Part shown: positions 19,304 to 27,854 of the stretch, in pieces | Layout of the letters: each line of letters begins with the position of its first letter | Numbering within the stretch: position 1 is the first letter of the stretch | Assembly: GCA_965140555.1 (NCBI GenBank) | Contig: OZ223259.1 | Location: forward strand, 1,612,001 to 1,676,000 | Direction: 5' to 3' | Source of the DNA: UBA1351 sp965140555 | GTDB lineage: Bacteria; Bacillota; Clostridia; Lachnospirales; Vallitaleaceae | DNA length: 64,000 bases | Program-made: the position numbers and the translations under genes | Notes under the pieces: generated by a model | Told to the model about the DNA's origin: nothing | Seen by the model: the letters and a program-made list of their open reading frames with translations, nothing else | Databases searched by the model: none

Positions 19304-20245
19304 ATGCCACACAAGAAAAATATTATTGAATTGCGTCACTACAGCTTGCCGATTTCATTCCCGGTGATATTGCTTAACGGTAATCGTTGGCATATTTCAG
19401 ATGTTCCTAGCGGACGTCTACATTTTCATGATTGCTTGGAGATTGGTATATGCCATTCAAATAGCGGATATCTTGAAATCAACGGGCAAAAACTTTTCTT
19501 CAAGGAAGGCGATGTCACGTGCATCCCTCGTCATATTCCTCATACAACCTATAGCTCTGTCGGAACTTCAAGTTTATGGTCGTATATCTTTTGGGATCCT
19601 GACGAATTATTTAAAAACACCTTTCGACGTTCTGACAGTAACTTCGAAAGACCTACCGCATCGAATATTATCCACAACTATATCTTTGAAAAAAACAAAT
19701 ATCCAAGAATCTACTATTTATCCACACTTATCGAACAAGAGCTCAGTTCCAAAAAGCCTTTTTATCAAGAAAGTGTTCATGGATTACTCTATGCTCTTTA
19801 TATCGAACTCATGCGTATTAACCAAAAAGAATCAAGACGCTCCCTCCATACTGAAGGGGACGAACATGATTCTCAATTGATTATCGGTCCGGCTCTTTCC
19901 TATATCTATCAAAACTATATGCATTCCATTACCGTGGAAGATCTCGCCGAACTTTGTTATCTAAGTCCTTCACATTTTCGCCGTTTGTTTAATGAAGTGA
20001 CCGGAACAACCCCCGTTACCTTCATCAACAGCACGCGTATTGATGAAGCCTGCAAACACTTACAGGCAACAGATGACTCGATGCTGGTTATCTCCCAAAA
20101 GGTCGGTTTCCATTCCATCTCGACTTTCAATCGCTGCTTTACAAAATTTCTTGGAATGACGCCTCGACAATGGAAGAAAAAAGCGATGCAAAACGATTTA
20201 CTTATTGCCAAAGTCTCTATTCTAGAGTATATGGGCTGGATATAG
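19304..20245 (+). CDS. AraC-family transcriptional regulator
   Basis: 313-aa regulator with an N-terminal cupin-type sensing domain (HFHDCLEIGICHSNSGYLEINGQK is the first beta-barrel signature) and a C-terminal double helix-turn-helix (VEDLAELCYLSPSHFRRLF and VGFHSISTFNRCFTKFLGMTPRQWK). The chosen ATG at 19304 has GGGGAGG upstream; the frame opens at 19280. It is divergent from the rhamnogalacturonan enzyme gene with 332 bp between them, the classic layout of an AraC activator responding to sugars released by its neighbour. The inducer (a rhamnose- or galacturonate-containing oligosaccharide) is inferred. Confidence 0.88.
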   Translation: MPHKKNIIELRHYSLPISFPVILLNGNRWHISDVPSGRLHFHDCLEIGICHSNSGYLEINGQKLFFKEGDVTCIPRHIPHTTYSSVGTSSLWSYIFWDPDELFKNTFRRSDSNFERPTASNIIHNYIFEKNKYPRIYYLSTLIEQELSSKKPFYQESVHGLLYALYIELMRINQKESRRSLHTEGDEHDSQLIIGPALSYIYQNYMHSITVEDLAELCYLSPSHFRRLFNEVTGTTPVTFINSTRIDEACKHLQATDDSMLVISQKVGFHSISTFNRCFTKFLGMTPRQWKKKAMQNDLLIAKVSILEYMGWI

Positions 20246-20262
20246 AAAGTTCCAAGTCAATG

Positions 20263-20472
20263 TTACAAGCCCGATTCCACAAGAGTAGATATAAATCCAT
20301 GAATTATCCATAAGCACCTTTCCACTTCATACAATTTTTCATTCATGCGATAATATTGCTCCTTACTATAGAAAAAAACCGACCGAGTCTCGGGCTTCAA
20401 AAAAGAGGATATCATCTCTCTAAAAGAGCCATCTATACCTCGGAAAGGCACATAAATAAAACCAAAGAGCAT
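20263..20472 (-). CDS. Possible small protein, unrecognised
   Basis: 69-aa frame in the 317-bp gap between the AraC regulator and the response regulator. GGAG lies 10 nt before the ATG and codon use looks reasonable, but there is no recognisable domain and no neighbour on its strand. It could also be the remnant of a longer gene. The gap otherwise holds only the leader of the two-component operon. Confidence 0.25.
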   Translation of the reverse strand: MLFGFIYVPFRGIDGSFREMISSFLKPETRSVFFYSKEQYYRMNEKLYEVERCLWIIHGFISTLVESGL

Positions 20473-20562
20473 TCCCTCTTCTTTTCTCCTATGCTATACT
20501 TAAATGAAATGCTATAAAGTTATTCGTAACACTATTGCTAACAACTAAAGATGAGGTGGCTT

Positions 20563-21255
20563 ATGCATCGACTACTTATCGTTGAAGACGATTTACAAAT
20601 TAATGAAATGATCCAAGATTTTCTCAGAGCGGACGGCTTTGAGGTATACTCAGCAACTCATGGCATAGAAGCTGTTCAATTACTGGAAAAGGAATCTTTT
20701 GATGTCGTTATTCTAGATTTGATGATTCCTTATCTAAGCGGTATGCAAGTCATGAAAAAATTACGGGAACATTCCAACGCCTTTGTCATTATTCTCTCCG
20801 CTAAGGACTCAGAAGCCGATAAAGCAAAGGGACTAATGCTCGGTGCTGATGATTATATGACTAAACCCTTTTCCCTCATTGAATTATCTGCTCGAATCAA
20901 GGCACATTTGCGACGTTCTGACACTTATGGTAACCTCGTCGAACCCAAGTCGGAACCTACCATTGTTATCCGAGACCTTACCCTTTATATAGACCAATAC
21001 ACCCTCACGAAGAACGGCGTACCCATTACCCTAACTTCTAAAGAGTTCGATATACTAAAATTACTGGCTTCTAATCCGAACAAGGTATTTACCAAGCAGC
21101 AAATATACACCAGCTGTTGGGATGATGTGTACCACGGAGATGATAATGTCATTAACGTCCACATCCGTCGTTTACGGGAAAAAATAGAAGACGATACCTC
21201 GAATCCCACCTATATTAAAACCCAGTGGGGTATCGGCTATAAATTGGAGGATTAA
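20563..21255 (+). CDS. Response regulator, OmpR/PhoB family
   Basis: 230 aa. The receiver domain has the acidic pocket (VEDD), phosphoacceptor Asp in VVILDLMIPY and the conserved Lys in DDYMTKPFS; the C-terminal winged helix includes LTSKEFDILKLLASNPNKVFTKQQIY and HIRRLREKIEDD. The ATG at 20563 is preferred to the one at 20551 because GAGG lies 6 nt before it. The histidine kinase follows 5 bp later, and the ABC exporter genes come next in the same direction, a layout typical of cell-envelope antibiotic sensing. Confidence 0.93.
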   Translation: MHRLLIVEDDLQINEMIQDFLRADGFEVYSATHGIEAVQLLEKESFDVVILDLMIPYLSGMQVMKKLREHSNAFVIILSAKDSEADKAKGLMLGADDYMTKPFSLIELSARIKAHLRRSDTYGNLVEPKSEPTIVIRDLTLYIDQYTLTKNGVPITLTSKEFDILKLLASNPNKVFTKQQIYTSCWDDVYHGDDNVINVHIRRLREKIEDDTSNPTYIKTQWGIGYKLED

Positions 21256-21260
21256 TACGT

Positions 21261-22178
21261 ATGTTCTATATCTTATGTGCTTTTTTTATTATATGCCTTG
21301 CTTTTCTATGTCTATCTTTGTATCAAAAACAACGCCGTACTCAAGAGGCTCTTTGCTATATGACCGAACAGCTTCATTCTATTATCGACTCTGATAGTGG
21401 TGAGTCTCTACGCTATCTTACCGATAATACGGACCTTCAAGGGCTTTTATTAGAAATCAATCGTTGTCTATCCCAGAATCGTCGCAACCAATCCCAATAT
21501 ATTCGTACCCGTTTATCCATGCAAAAAATGCTGTCCAATATTTCTCATGACCTTAAAACCCCTCTCACCGTAATCAAAGGATACGCTGAACTCATGCTTA
21601 TGGATAAACCCCAAAATCCTCAATTAACAAAAATGAATCAACGTATTGATGATGTCCAACAGTTAATTCTTCAGTTTTTTGATTTGGCAAAACTAGAAGC
21701 CGGTGACACGGATTATCCTCTTTCCTCTGTAGATATAGCTGAATGCTCTCGGCAAGCCATTCTTCGTTTCAGCGACTTATTGGAACGTCGTCATTTTACT
21801 GTAGATATTCAAATTCCGGATGCTCCCTGTCCAGTCCTAGGAAATGCTGATGCCCTTCATCGTATCCTTAACAATCTCATCTCCAATGCCATTACTCACG
21901 GTGGGGACGGCAAATTCCTGAGTATTGTCTTAGAGCGGGACACGGATGTTACCACCGTCCATATTATTGACCACGGAAAAGGAATCGCTCATTCCTATCA
22001 GAAACAGATTTTTAACCGACTCTATACAATGGATGATGCCAGGAGTCCTTCTTACGATAATAGCGGATTAGGTCTTACTATTACAAAAGGTCTTATCTCC
22101 CTTATGGATGGCGACATACAGATAAGCAGTCTTCCCAATCAATCGACGGACTTCTTTTTCAACTTAAGAAATACTTAA
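21261..22178 (+). CDS. Sensor histidine kinase
   Basis: 305 aa. One N-terminal membrane helix (residues 1-20), a short cytoplasmic linker, the dimerisation/phosphoacceptor helix with H in NISHDLKTPLTVIKGYAELM, and an ATPase domain with N box NLISNAITHGGDG, G1 IIDHGKGI and G2 GLGLTITKGL. It lacks an extracellular sensor domain, as do many intramembrane-sensing kinases in Firmicutes that work with a partner ABC transporter. It is the partner of the regulator at 20563-21255 and probably controls the exporter at 22247-23876. Confidence 0.92.
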   Translation: MFYILCAFFIICLAFLCLSLYQKQRRTQEALCYMTEQLHSIIDSDSGESLRYLTDNTDLQGLLLEINRCLSQNRRNQSQYIRTRLSMQKMLSNISHDLKTPLTVIKGYAELMLMDKPQNPQLTKMNQRIDDVQQLILQFFDLAKLEAGDTDYPLSSVDIAECSRQAILRFSDLLERRHFTVDIQIPDAPCPVLGNADALHRILNNLISNAITHGGDGKFLSIVLERDTDVTTVHIIDHGKGIAHSYQKQIFNRLYTMDDARSPSYDNSGLGLTITKGLISLMDGDIQISSLPNQSTDFFFNLRNT

Positions 22179-22246
22179 GGATTGATTAAGAACTGCGAGA
22201 GGACTTTTTGATAGAATGAACGTATGTCACACACAGAAAGGAATTA

Positions 22247-23182
22247 ATGATGGACACGATAATAAAAACAACAGACCTAACGAAAACATATGACCAATCC
22301 GACGTCATTAAAAATGTAAACTTCACGATGAAATCAGGGGAAATCTATGGTCTTCTAGGCTTAAACGGAGCCGGTAAGTCCACCTTGATGAAGATGATTA
22401 TGAACCTCGTCAAACCAACTCAAGGTGTCATTGAAGTGTTCGGCCAACCCCTTCAGCAAAATTCTTATGAATACTTCAAACGCACCGCCAGCATTATCGA
22501 ATCCCCACTTTTCTATGAACGTCTTACCGCTATTGAAAACTTGGAATTACATGCCGCCTATATGGGTGATTATAATAAAGCCCGCATTTCCCAAGTTCTT
22601 CAATCCGTACATCTTACCGGAACAGAAAAAAAGAAAGTGAGTCAGTTCTCTCTTGGCATGCGTCAACGCTTGGCCATCGGTCGGGCCATTATGACCGAAC
22701 CGGAACTCCTCATCCTTGATGAACCTATCAATGGTCTAGATCCTGATGGAATCAACGACATGCGCCATTTATTAAAGCAATTAAGCATTGAAAACCATAC
22801 GAGTATTCTGATTTCCTCACATATTCTCTCTGAAGTAGAATATATTGCCGATACCATCGGCGTGCTACATAAGGGTCAACTACTGGAGGAAGTTGCTATG
22901 AACAGCATTCATAATGCCAACAATCATTACATCGAGATCCATGTGGATGATGTTCAAAAGTCTCTCCTTATCTTCGATGATATCTTAGGCTTGACGAATA
23001 CCAAGATTATCAACGCGAATGTTTTTCGGGTCTATGGCGACGATTATAATATTCAGGCCCTCTCCGATTTATTGACCAGTCACGGTATTCAATTAGACGG
23101 TATCCATAAAAAACATCAATCCCTAGAAGATTATTTTCTTAATTTAACAAAGGAGGCAGGTATTCATGAACGTCTTATTTAA
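22247..23182 (+). CDS. ABC transporter ATP-binding protein (BcrA-like)
   Basis: 311-aa nucleotide-binding subunit. Walker A GLNGAGKSTL (about residues 40-49), signature QFSLGMRQRL, Walker B LLILDEPINGLD, and H-loop SSHILSE. The C-terminal ~90 residues are a regulatory extension usual for the BcrA/lantibiotic-immunity group. The start is one of two adjacent ATGs after AGAAAGGA. It overlaps the permease gene by 17 bp. With the two-component system upstream, it probably exports or protects against a peptide antibiotic; the substrate is unknown. Confidence 0.92.
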   Translation: MMDTIIKTTDLTKTYDQSDVIKNVNFTMKSGEIYGLLGLNGAGKSTLMKMIMNLVKPTQGVIEVFGQPLQQNSYEYFKRTASIIESPLFYERLTAIENLELHAAYMGDYNKARISQVLQSVHLTGTEKKKVSQFSLGMRQRLAIGRAIMTEPELLILDEPINGLDPDGINDMRHLLKQLSIENHTSILISSHILSEVEYIADTIGVLHKGQLLEEVAMNSIHNANNHYIEIHVDDVQKSLLIFDDILGLTNTKIINANVFRVYGDDYNIQALSDLLTSHGIQLDGIHKKHQSLEDYFLNLTKEAGIHERLI

Positions 23183-23876
23183 ATTAGAGCAAAAAAAATA
23201 CAAGCTGCAGGTCACCCTTCGCTCAATTCTGTTTATGCACCTTATTGTCCTTGCACTCCTTATATTCATGGGTATTATTGCTAAAACTGAAGGCGAAGAC
23301 TTCTTCCTAACCCCTGAGTCTACCCTATTAAATACGGACCAAATTGTAAAATTGACTAGTATTCTATTCGGAAGCATCTTCATGTCCAAAATCATTATCG
23401 GCGAATATCGCAAGGGTACTATACAATTGCTCTTCACCTATCCCATCAATCGGAAGAAAATCATCCTTACCAAAGTATGCATCGTCTATTTGATTACCCT
23501 GATTGCTTGCTTTCTAGGAGAAATCATTGCTCTTACCGGACTTATCCTTGCCAACTCTATCTATCCTTTTCTTCCCGGTACTTTAACCTTAACGTTTATT
23601 CTTGAACACTGGCCGGTTTACCTTTCCAGTATTTTGCTAAGTGGTTTTATCGCCATTATGCCTTTAGCTATCGGTATGATTCGCAAGTCTCAAATACATA
23701 CCTTAGTTGCTTCTTTTATCTTGGTTTCCGTTATCAGTTCAGCAACGACACCGGATGGTTCTTTATCAACATACCTACTTCAAATGGGAATCATTGGTTT
23801 TATCGCTATCATCAGTGTTGTTATCACCTTATATATGACCGTACACAGCATCGAAGATAAGGATCTCACAGACTAA
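23166..23876 (+). CDS. ABC transporter permease (BcrB-like, ABC-2 type)
   Basis: 236-aa membrane protein with six hydrophobic segments (first at about 20-40, last at about 205-227), the usual size of a BcrB-type half-transporter. It partners the ATPase at 22247-23182, with overlapping genes implying translational coupling. A terminator follows. Export of, or immunity to, a peptide antibiotic is inferred from context. Confidence 0.85.
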   Translation: MNVLFKLEQKKYKLQVTLRSILFMHLIVLALLIFMGIIAKTEGEDFFLTPESTLLNTDQIVKLTSILFGSIFMSKIIIGEYRKGTIQLLFTYPINRKKIILTKVCIVYLITLIACFLGEIIALTGLILANSIYPFLPGTLTLTFILEHWPVYLSSILLSGFIAIMPLAIGMIRKSQIHTLVASFILVSVISSATTPDGSLSTYLLQMGIIGFIAIISVVITLYMTVHSIEDKDLTD

Positions 23877-23912
23877 AACGGACCGGATGATTTATTCATC
23901 CAGTCCGTTTAC
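23877..23912. terminator. Bidirectional terminator
   Basis: AAACGGACCGGATGA / TCATCCAGTCCGTTT with a short loop, between convergent genes. It overlaps the 3' end of the FusB-like gene. Confidence 0.8.
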
Positions 23913-24548
23913 TTTAAGAAATAATTTATCCAGATTTTTTGTTGATGTGATGCGCTCATTACACGCTTGACTATCCAAGCACGCATTAAAACCAACAGAA
24001 CGATAAGTCGTTTTATCATTGGTTTTACAAATTGGAGATACAAAAGCTACCTCACTACCAAAACCGGCATGATTGCACAATTTACATATATTAGCAGCTG
24101 TCGGTTTGGTCGGTTGCACGTGACAGGTCATCCCCAATAACTCATGATCCATATAATAGGCCATATAGAGTTTTTTCTCTCCCGGATCATGCCATCCCAG
24201 ATAGACTTTATCGGCTTCCCTTCGCTCACGGTCCGGAAGTTTCAATCGCTTTTCTTTCTTGAATAATTTTTTCAACTGAAGTTCCGATACGGAGTACATG
24301 CCATATACATAAGGTTTCAAGTCCAATAAGTAGGCCTCTACATCTCCTACCTTATTGATATCTCGTAAAGCAAGTTGGTCCATTTGTTCTTCCGTTAATG
24401 CCTCGAACATACCTATGATTTGCAATTCATAGTGCACACGATTGGCTTCAATAACTTGCTTATCGGGGCAGGATTTCAATTGACTCACAAAATTCTGCAT
24501 ATATTTATGAATGCCGTTAAACTGTTCTTTTCTTATAAATGCTTTCAT
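23892..24548 (-). CDS. FusB-like elongation factor G-binding protein
   Basis: 218 aa, the length of the FusB/FusC family. The N-terminal helical domain (FIRKEQFNGIHKYMQNFVSQL) and the C-terminal treble-clef zinc finger with Cys in NICKLCNH, SPICKT and DSQACNERI match the family. These proteins bind EF-G on the ribosome and release it, giving fusidic acid resistance when acquired; chromosomal relatives occur in many Firmicutes with unclear native roles. It is a lone gene with an AAAGGAG site, next to the antibiotic-type ABC locus. Whether it confers resistance cannot be judged from sequence. Confidence 0.85.
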   Translation of the reverse strand: MKAFIRKEQFNGIHKYMQNFVSQLKSCPDKQVIEANRVHYELQIIGMFEALTEEQMDQLALRDINKVGDVEAYLLDLKPYVYGMYSVSELQLKKLFKKEKRLKLPDRERREADKVYLGWHDPGEKKLYMAYYMDHELLGMTCHVQPTKPTAANICKLCNHAGFGSEVAFVSPICKTNDKTTYRSVGFNACLDSQACNERITSTKNLDKLFLKVNGLDE

Positions 24549-24596
24549 ATCATGCTCCTTTAGCTATAATCCGTATATTATAACATAGAGCATGGT

Positions 24597-25640
24597 TTAT
24601 GACCATTTACACTGGAGATTCATAAATATTTTATTTGTACGAAGAAAATCATAGTGACTGTCCTTCTTAAGTTCAGCTATAAATGCCGGCATAAAATAGT
24701 TTTCCATATGAAGAAATTTTTCTTGGGCAATTCTATAAAAAATTGGTGATTGTTTCATATCCCATGGTTCATATGTAGCATCTATAATGGCTGTAATTTG
24801 CTTTAACGACTGCTCCACATTTTTTTCATATAATGCAATCTGAAGATATGGAGTAATAGCTCCATACTTCCACAATCCGAACACCCCTACCATGTCTTGC
24901 GTCATGTCAGCTATGTCTTTTGCTTCCTTTACATGATCATCGTTTAATTCGATATCAATCAGTCTGTATAACGTTCTTTGTACTTTTTCCAAATCATGCA
25001 AAAGCTTTCCTTGCATGACTGCTGCAGCTTCAGCTGTTTCTCCTTGATGCAGCAACAGCTCTACTTGAAAATCGGTTTTCTCACTGCTCCCTTCGGGTAA
25101 CTTTTCAACCAGCATCCTTGCTTTATCAAACTCCGAACGTTTCATATATTTTTTAGCAAGTCTACCTATAGCCGCATACTTTATAGACTCTTCCGTACTA
25201 CTCGCCGCACATTCATACCAATCTATTACTTTCTCATCATACGTTGTTTTATTTGCCGAATTCCTTTCAAGTAAAACAACTTCTGCATCCAGTATGTTTG
25301 CCACCTCATAAAGCAATTTATTACTCAGTGGGTATTCATGTATTTTTTGTTCCGCTGCTTCAAAGGCTGCGCCCAAGTCCCCATCATGTGCCATTTGAAC
25401 CAGACTCAGTATAAAGGACTTTATCTCAACCTCTGTCAATTCCTCATCAAAGGAAAACAGTGTATTCATATCAATCTTTAGTAAACGGGCAATTGCCGGC
25501 AACAGTGTAATATCCGGATACGTAATACCTCGTTCCCATTTGTTCACGGCTGGTGTTGAAATACCCAGGTACGTTGCAATCTGCTCCTGAGTTAACCCCA
25601 TCTTTTTTCTATTTTCTCTTATTTGCTCATATAGTTGCAT
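24597..25640 (-). CDS. XRE-type transcriptional regulator with helical repeat domain
   Basis: 347 aa. Residues 1-60 form an XRE helix-turn-helix (MGLTQEQIATYLGISTPAVNKWERG). The rest is helical, resembling TPR-like repeats (for example YAAIGRLAKKYMKRSEFDKARMLVEKLP), and ends without a catalytic motif. Such proteins often sense a peptide or protein partner. GAGGTTTTCACC precedes the start. The controlled genes are not evident; neighbours are the FusB-like gene and a GNAT. Confidence 0.82.
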   Translation of the reverse strand: MQLYEQIRENRKKMGLTQEQIATYLGISTPAVNKWERGITYPDITLLPAIARLLKIDMNTLFSFDEELTEVEIKSFILSLVQMAHDGDLGAAFEAAEQKIHEYPLSNKLLYEVANILDAEVVLLERNSANKTTYDEKVIDWYECAASSTEESIKYAAIGRLAKKYMKRSEFDKARMLVEKLPEGSSEKTDFQVELLLHQGETAEAAAVMQGKLLHDLEKVQRTLYRLIDIELNDDHVKEAKDIADMTQDMVGVFGLWKYGAITPYLQIALYEKNVEQSLKQITAIIDATYEPWDMKQSPIFYRIAQEKFLHMENYFMPAFIAELKKDSHYDFLRTNKIFMNLQCKWS

Positions 25641-25753
25641 GGTGAAAACCTCCTTTGTTACATCTATTATAAAGCGTTTAACACCCTATGACTATTGAGT
25701 TGTTGTCTATAAAAGAATAACCGTGAGTTAACTTCTTCCCCTATATCGCTTCA

Positions 25754-25888
25754 TTATCCTATGGAGAGCATCAACTGGTGAAAATAGTTGGGTTCATGGG
25801 TCTTATAAAGGTTATACCAAGCATCTAACGTTTTTTCCGAAAACACATCTAAAGCCTTCAATATATGTAGGGTAAAAACCAAATGCAT
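25754..25888 (-). pseudogene. Possible gene remnant (44 codons from its first ATG)
   Basis: In the 306-bp gap between the XRE regulator and the double GNAT, one minus-strand frame reads like protein (MHLVFTLHILKALDVF, then LDAWYNLYKTHEPNYF) and stays open upstream without a ribosome binding site. It may be the 3' end of a decayed gene or a small ORF; no family is recognised. The rest of the gap holds only the leader of the GNAT gene. Confidence 0.3.
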
Positions 25889-25946
25889 ATCAACATTCTT
25901 TATGATAAAATAATTATTACAGAGCAAAGAGAAGATAGGAGAAGAT

Positions 25947-26798
25947 ATGTATACTTACAGAAATATGACAGACGTGGATATTAAAATGATTCATGCTACA
26001 TTCCTCGATGCATTTTCAAATTATGAAGTAGCGTTCGATATCCCTCTAGAAAAATTACAAGAGATGATGATTACGCGAAGTTTTGATGCAAAATACTCAT
26101 TAGGCTGTTTTAACAACGATGAACTTGTTGGTTTTAGCCTATCCGGGTATCGCGTCATCAATGGGTCAAGATACTGCTATGATACAGCAACAGGTATTAA
26201 ACAAGCCTATCAACATAAGCATATAGGAAAAGCATTGATTACACATTTAATAGCTATGCTTAAAAAAGAAGGCATCCAATATTTTCTATTAGAAGTTCTC
26301 GAGAATAATGAAGCCGCACAAAAAATATATAAAAATAGCGGCTTTGAAATCACTCGAAAATTGAATTGCTATAAAGCATTGAAAAAATTTGATGTACCCA
26401 TTAGCGATACATATAACTTCTCTTATGATGCTAACATCCTAACAACTATTGACGAAATAGCCTTTAATTCCTATAAACCCAGCTGGCAAAACAGTCTTGA
26501 ATCTTATAAAAACTGTGTCAAAAACTATGACGTCATAAGTTTGACTATCCAGGGTGAAATGATAGGATACCTCATCGTATATAAATCAAGTAACAACATC
26601 CTTCAACTTGGAATCCGTGAGGATAAAAGAAACAAAGGGTTTGAAGAAATCCTCTTATCAGAAATGCAACGTCTGTCGGCACTTGATGAATGTAGCCTAT
26701 TGAATGTAGAAGATGGTTCCTATATCGATTATAAATTGAAAGAAATTGGATTCGAAAAGAATGTCAGTCAATACGAAATGCAAGTAAACATTCAATAA
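25947..26798 (+). CDS. Double GNAT N-acetyltransferase
   Basis: 283 aa with two GNAT folds. The first (about 1-145) has the acetyl-CoA loop GIKQAYQHKHIGKALITHLI and a typical C-terminal strand NEAAQKIYKNSGFE. The second (about 150-283) is degenerate, with QLGIREDKRNKGFEEILLSEMQ in place of a clean Q/R-x-x-G-x-G/A loop, and may be structural. The substrate is unknown. A good GGAGAAG site lies before the ATG and it is monocistronic. Confidence 0.85.
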   Translation: MYTYRNMTDVDIKMIHATFLDAFSNYEVAFDIPLEKLQEMMITRSFDAKYSLGCFNNDELVGFSLSGYRVINGSRYCYDTATGIKQAYQHKHIGKALITHLIAMLKKEGIQYFLLEVLENNEAAQKIYKNSGFEITRKLNCYKALKKFDVPISDTYNFSYDANILTTIDEIAFNSYKPSWQNSLESYKNCVKNYDVISLTIQGEMIGYLIVYKSSNNILQLGIREDKRNKGFEEILLSEMQRLSALDECSLLNVEDGSYIDYKLKEIGFEKNVSQYEMQVNIQ

Positions 26799-26803
26799 AA
26801 CAT

Positions 26804-26851
26804 AAAAACGCTCTGCAAACCTTTTACATTAAGGCTACACAGAGCATTTTG
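26804..26851. terminator. Terminator between the GNAT and recR
   Basis: GCTCTG / CAGAGC (26810-26815, 26840-26845) flanked by A-run and T-rich sequence between convergent genes; a moderate stem with a long loop. Confidence 0.5.
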
Positions 26852-26853
26852 TT

Positions 26854-27453
26854 CTACATCTCTTTACGTCCTTCTAAGGCACGTAATAATGTAATTTCAT
26901 CCACATATTCCAAGTCACCACCAACAGGTACACCATTGGCAATTCGGGTCACCCTGATTCCGAAGGGTTGCATTAACTTGCTCATATAAACAGCTGTTGC
27001 TTCCCCTTCTACAGTGGAATTTGTTGCTACAATAACTTCTTTAACTTCATCACCGGCTAAGCGGGTCATCAGTTCTTTGATGCGCAAGTCATTGGGTCCG
27101 ATACCGAGCATAGGCGATATAGCACCATGGAGCACATGATACAGACCGTTATACTGCTTGGTTCGCTCATAGGCTACCAAATCTTTGGACTCTTCCACCA
27201 CCATAATCACTGAACCGTCCCGCTTGTCATTGCGACAGATGGGGCACAGCTCTGCATCGGTAATGGTACAACACTTCTCACAGTAACGGGTATTGCGTTT
27301 GGCTTCAACAATGGCTTTAGAGAATTTCTCCGCCATCTCTTCCGGCTGATTCACCACATAGAAAGCCAATCGTTGGGCTGTCTTAGCTCCGATTCCCGGT
27401 AATTTGGAAAATTCTTCAATTAATTTACGTATATGTGTTCCATAATAATCCAT
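26854..27453 (-). CDS. recR: Recombination mediator protein RecR
   Basis: 199 aa, normal length. Helix-hairpin-helix near the N-terminus (LPGIGAKTAQRLAFYV), a four-Cys zinc finger (CEKCCTITDAELCPIC), a Toprim domain (VIMVVEESKDLVAYERT) and the C-terminal Walker-like tail (ITRIANGVPVGGDLEYVDE). With RecF/RecO it loads RecA at gaps. It is the third gene of the conserved dnaX-ybaB-recR cluster, 12 bp after ybaB, with an AGGTG site. Confidence 0.97.
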   Translation of the reverse strand: MDYYGTHIRKLIEEFSKLPGIGAKTAQRLAFYVVNQPEEMAEKFSKAIVEAKRNTRYCEKCCTITDAELCPICRNDKRDGSVIMVVEESKDLVAYERTKQYNGLYHVLHGAISPMLGIGPNDLRIKELMTRLAGDEVKEVIVATNSTVEGEATAVYMSKLMQPFGIRVTRIANGVPVGGDLEYVDEITLLRALEGRKEM

Positions 27454-27464
27454 GATTCACCTGC

Positions 27465-27815
27465 CTAGAACATACCTCCGGGTAGACCTAAGCCTCCTGT
27501 CAATTTTGACATTTCTTTATTGACGGTTTCATCCGCTGTTTTTAACGCTTCATTCACTGCAGCAATAATAAGGTCTTGTAACATTTCTACATCATCCGGG
27601 TCTACTGCATCCGGATCAATCTCAATCCCTTGCAATTCTTTCTTGCCGTTAACAATCGCTTTTACTACACCGCCACCGACAACTGCTTCGAATTCTTTAG
27701 CATCCAATTCCTCTTGAACCGTTGCCATTTGTTTTTGCATTTTTTGTGCTTGTTTCATTAAGTTATTCATATTACCGGGCATTCCTCCACCCGGAAATCC
27801 ACCACGTTTTGCCAT
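27465..27815 (-). CDS. YbaB/EbfC family nucleoid-associated protein
   Basis: 116 aa from the ATG at 27815, which has TCCTCC (GGAGGA) in the right place; the frame is open to 27854. It has the Gly/Met-rich N-terminus (MAKRGGFPGGGMPGNMNN), then the coiled helix KQAQKMQKQMATVQEELDAKEFEAVVGGG and the conserved C-terminal pattern. The protein binds DNA as a dimer. It sits between dnaX and recR, its almost universal position in Firmicutes. Confidence 0.95.
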   Translation of the reverse strand: MAKRGGFPGGGMPGNMNNLMKQAQKMQKQMATVQEELDAKEFEAVVGGGVVKAIVNGKKELQGIEIDPDAVDPDDVEMLQDLIIAAVNEALKTADETVNKEMSKLTGGLGLPGGMF

Positions 27816-27854
27816 TGTATTTTCCTCCTTTAGATTAAATCCATCATATCGCAT

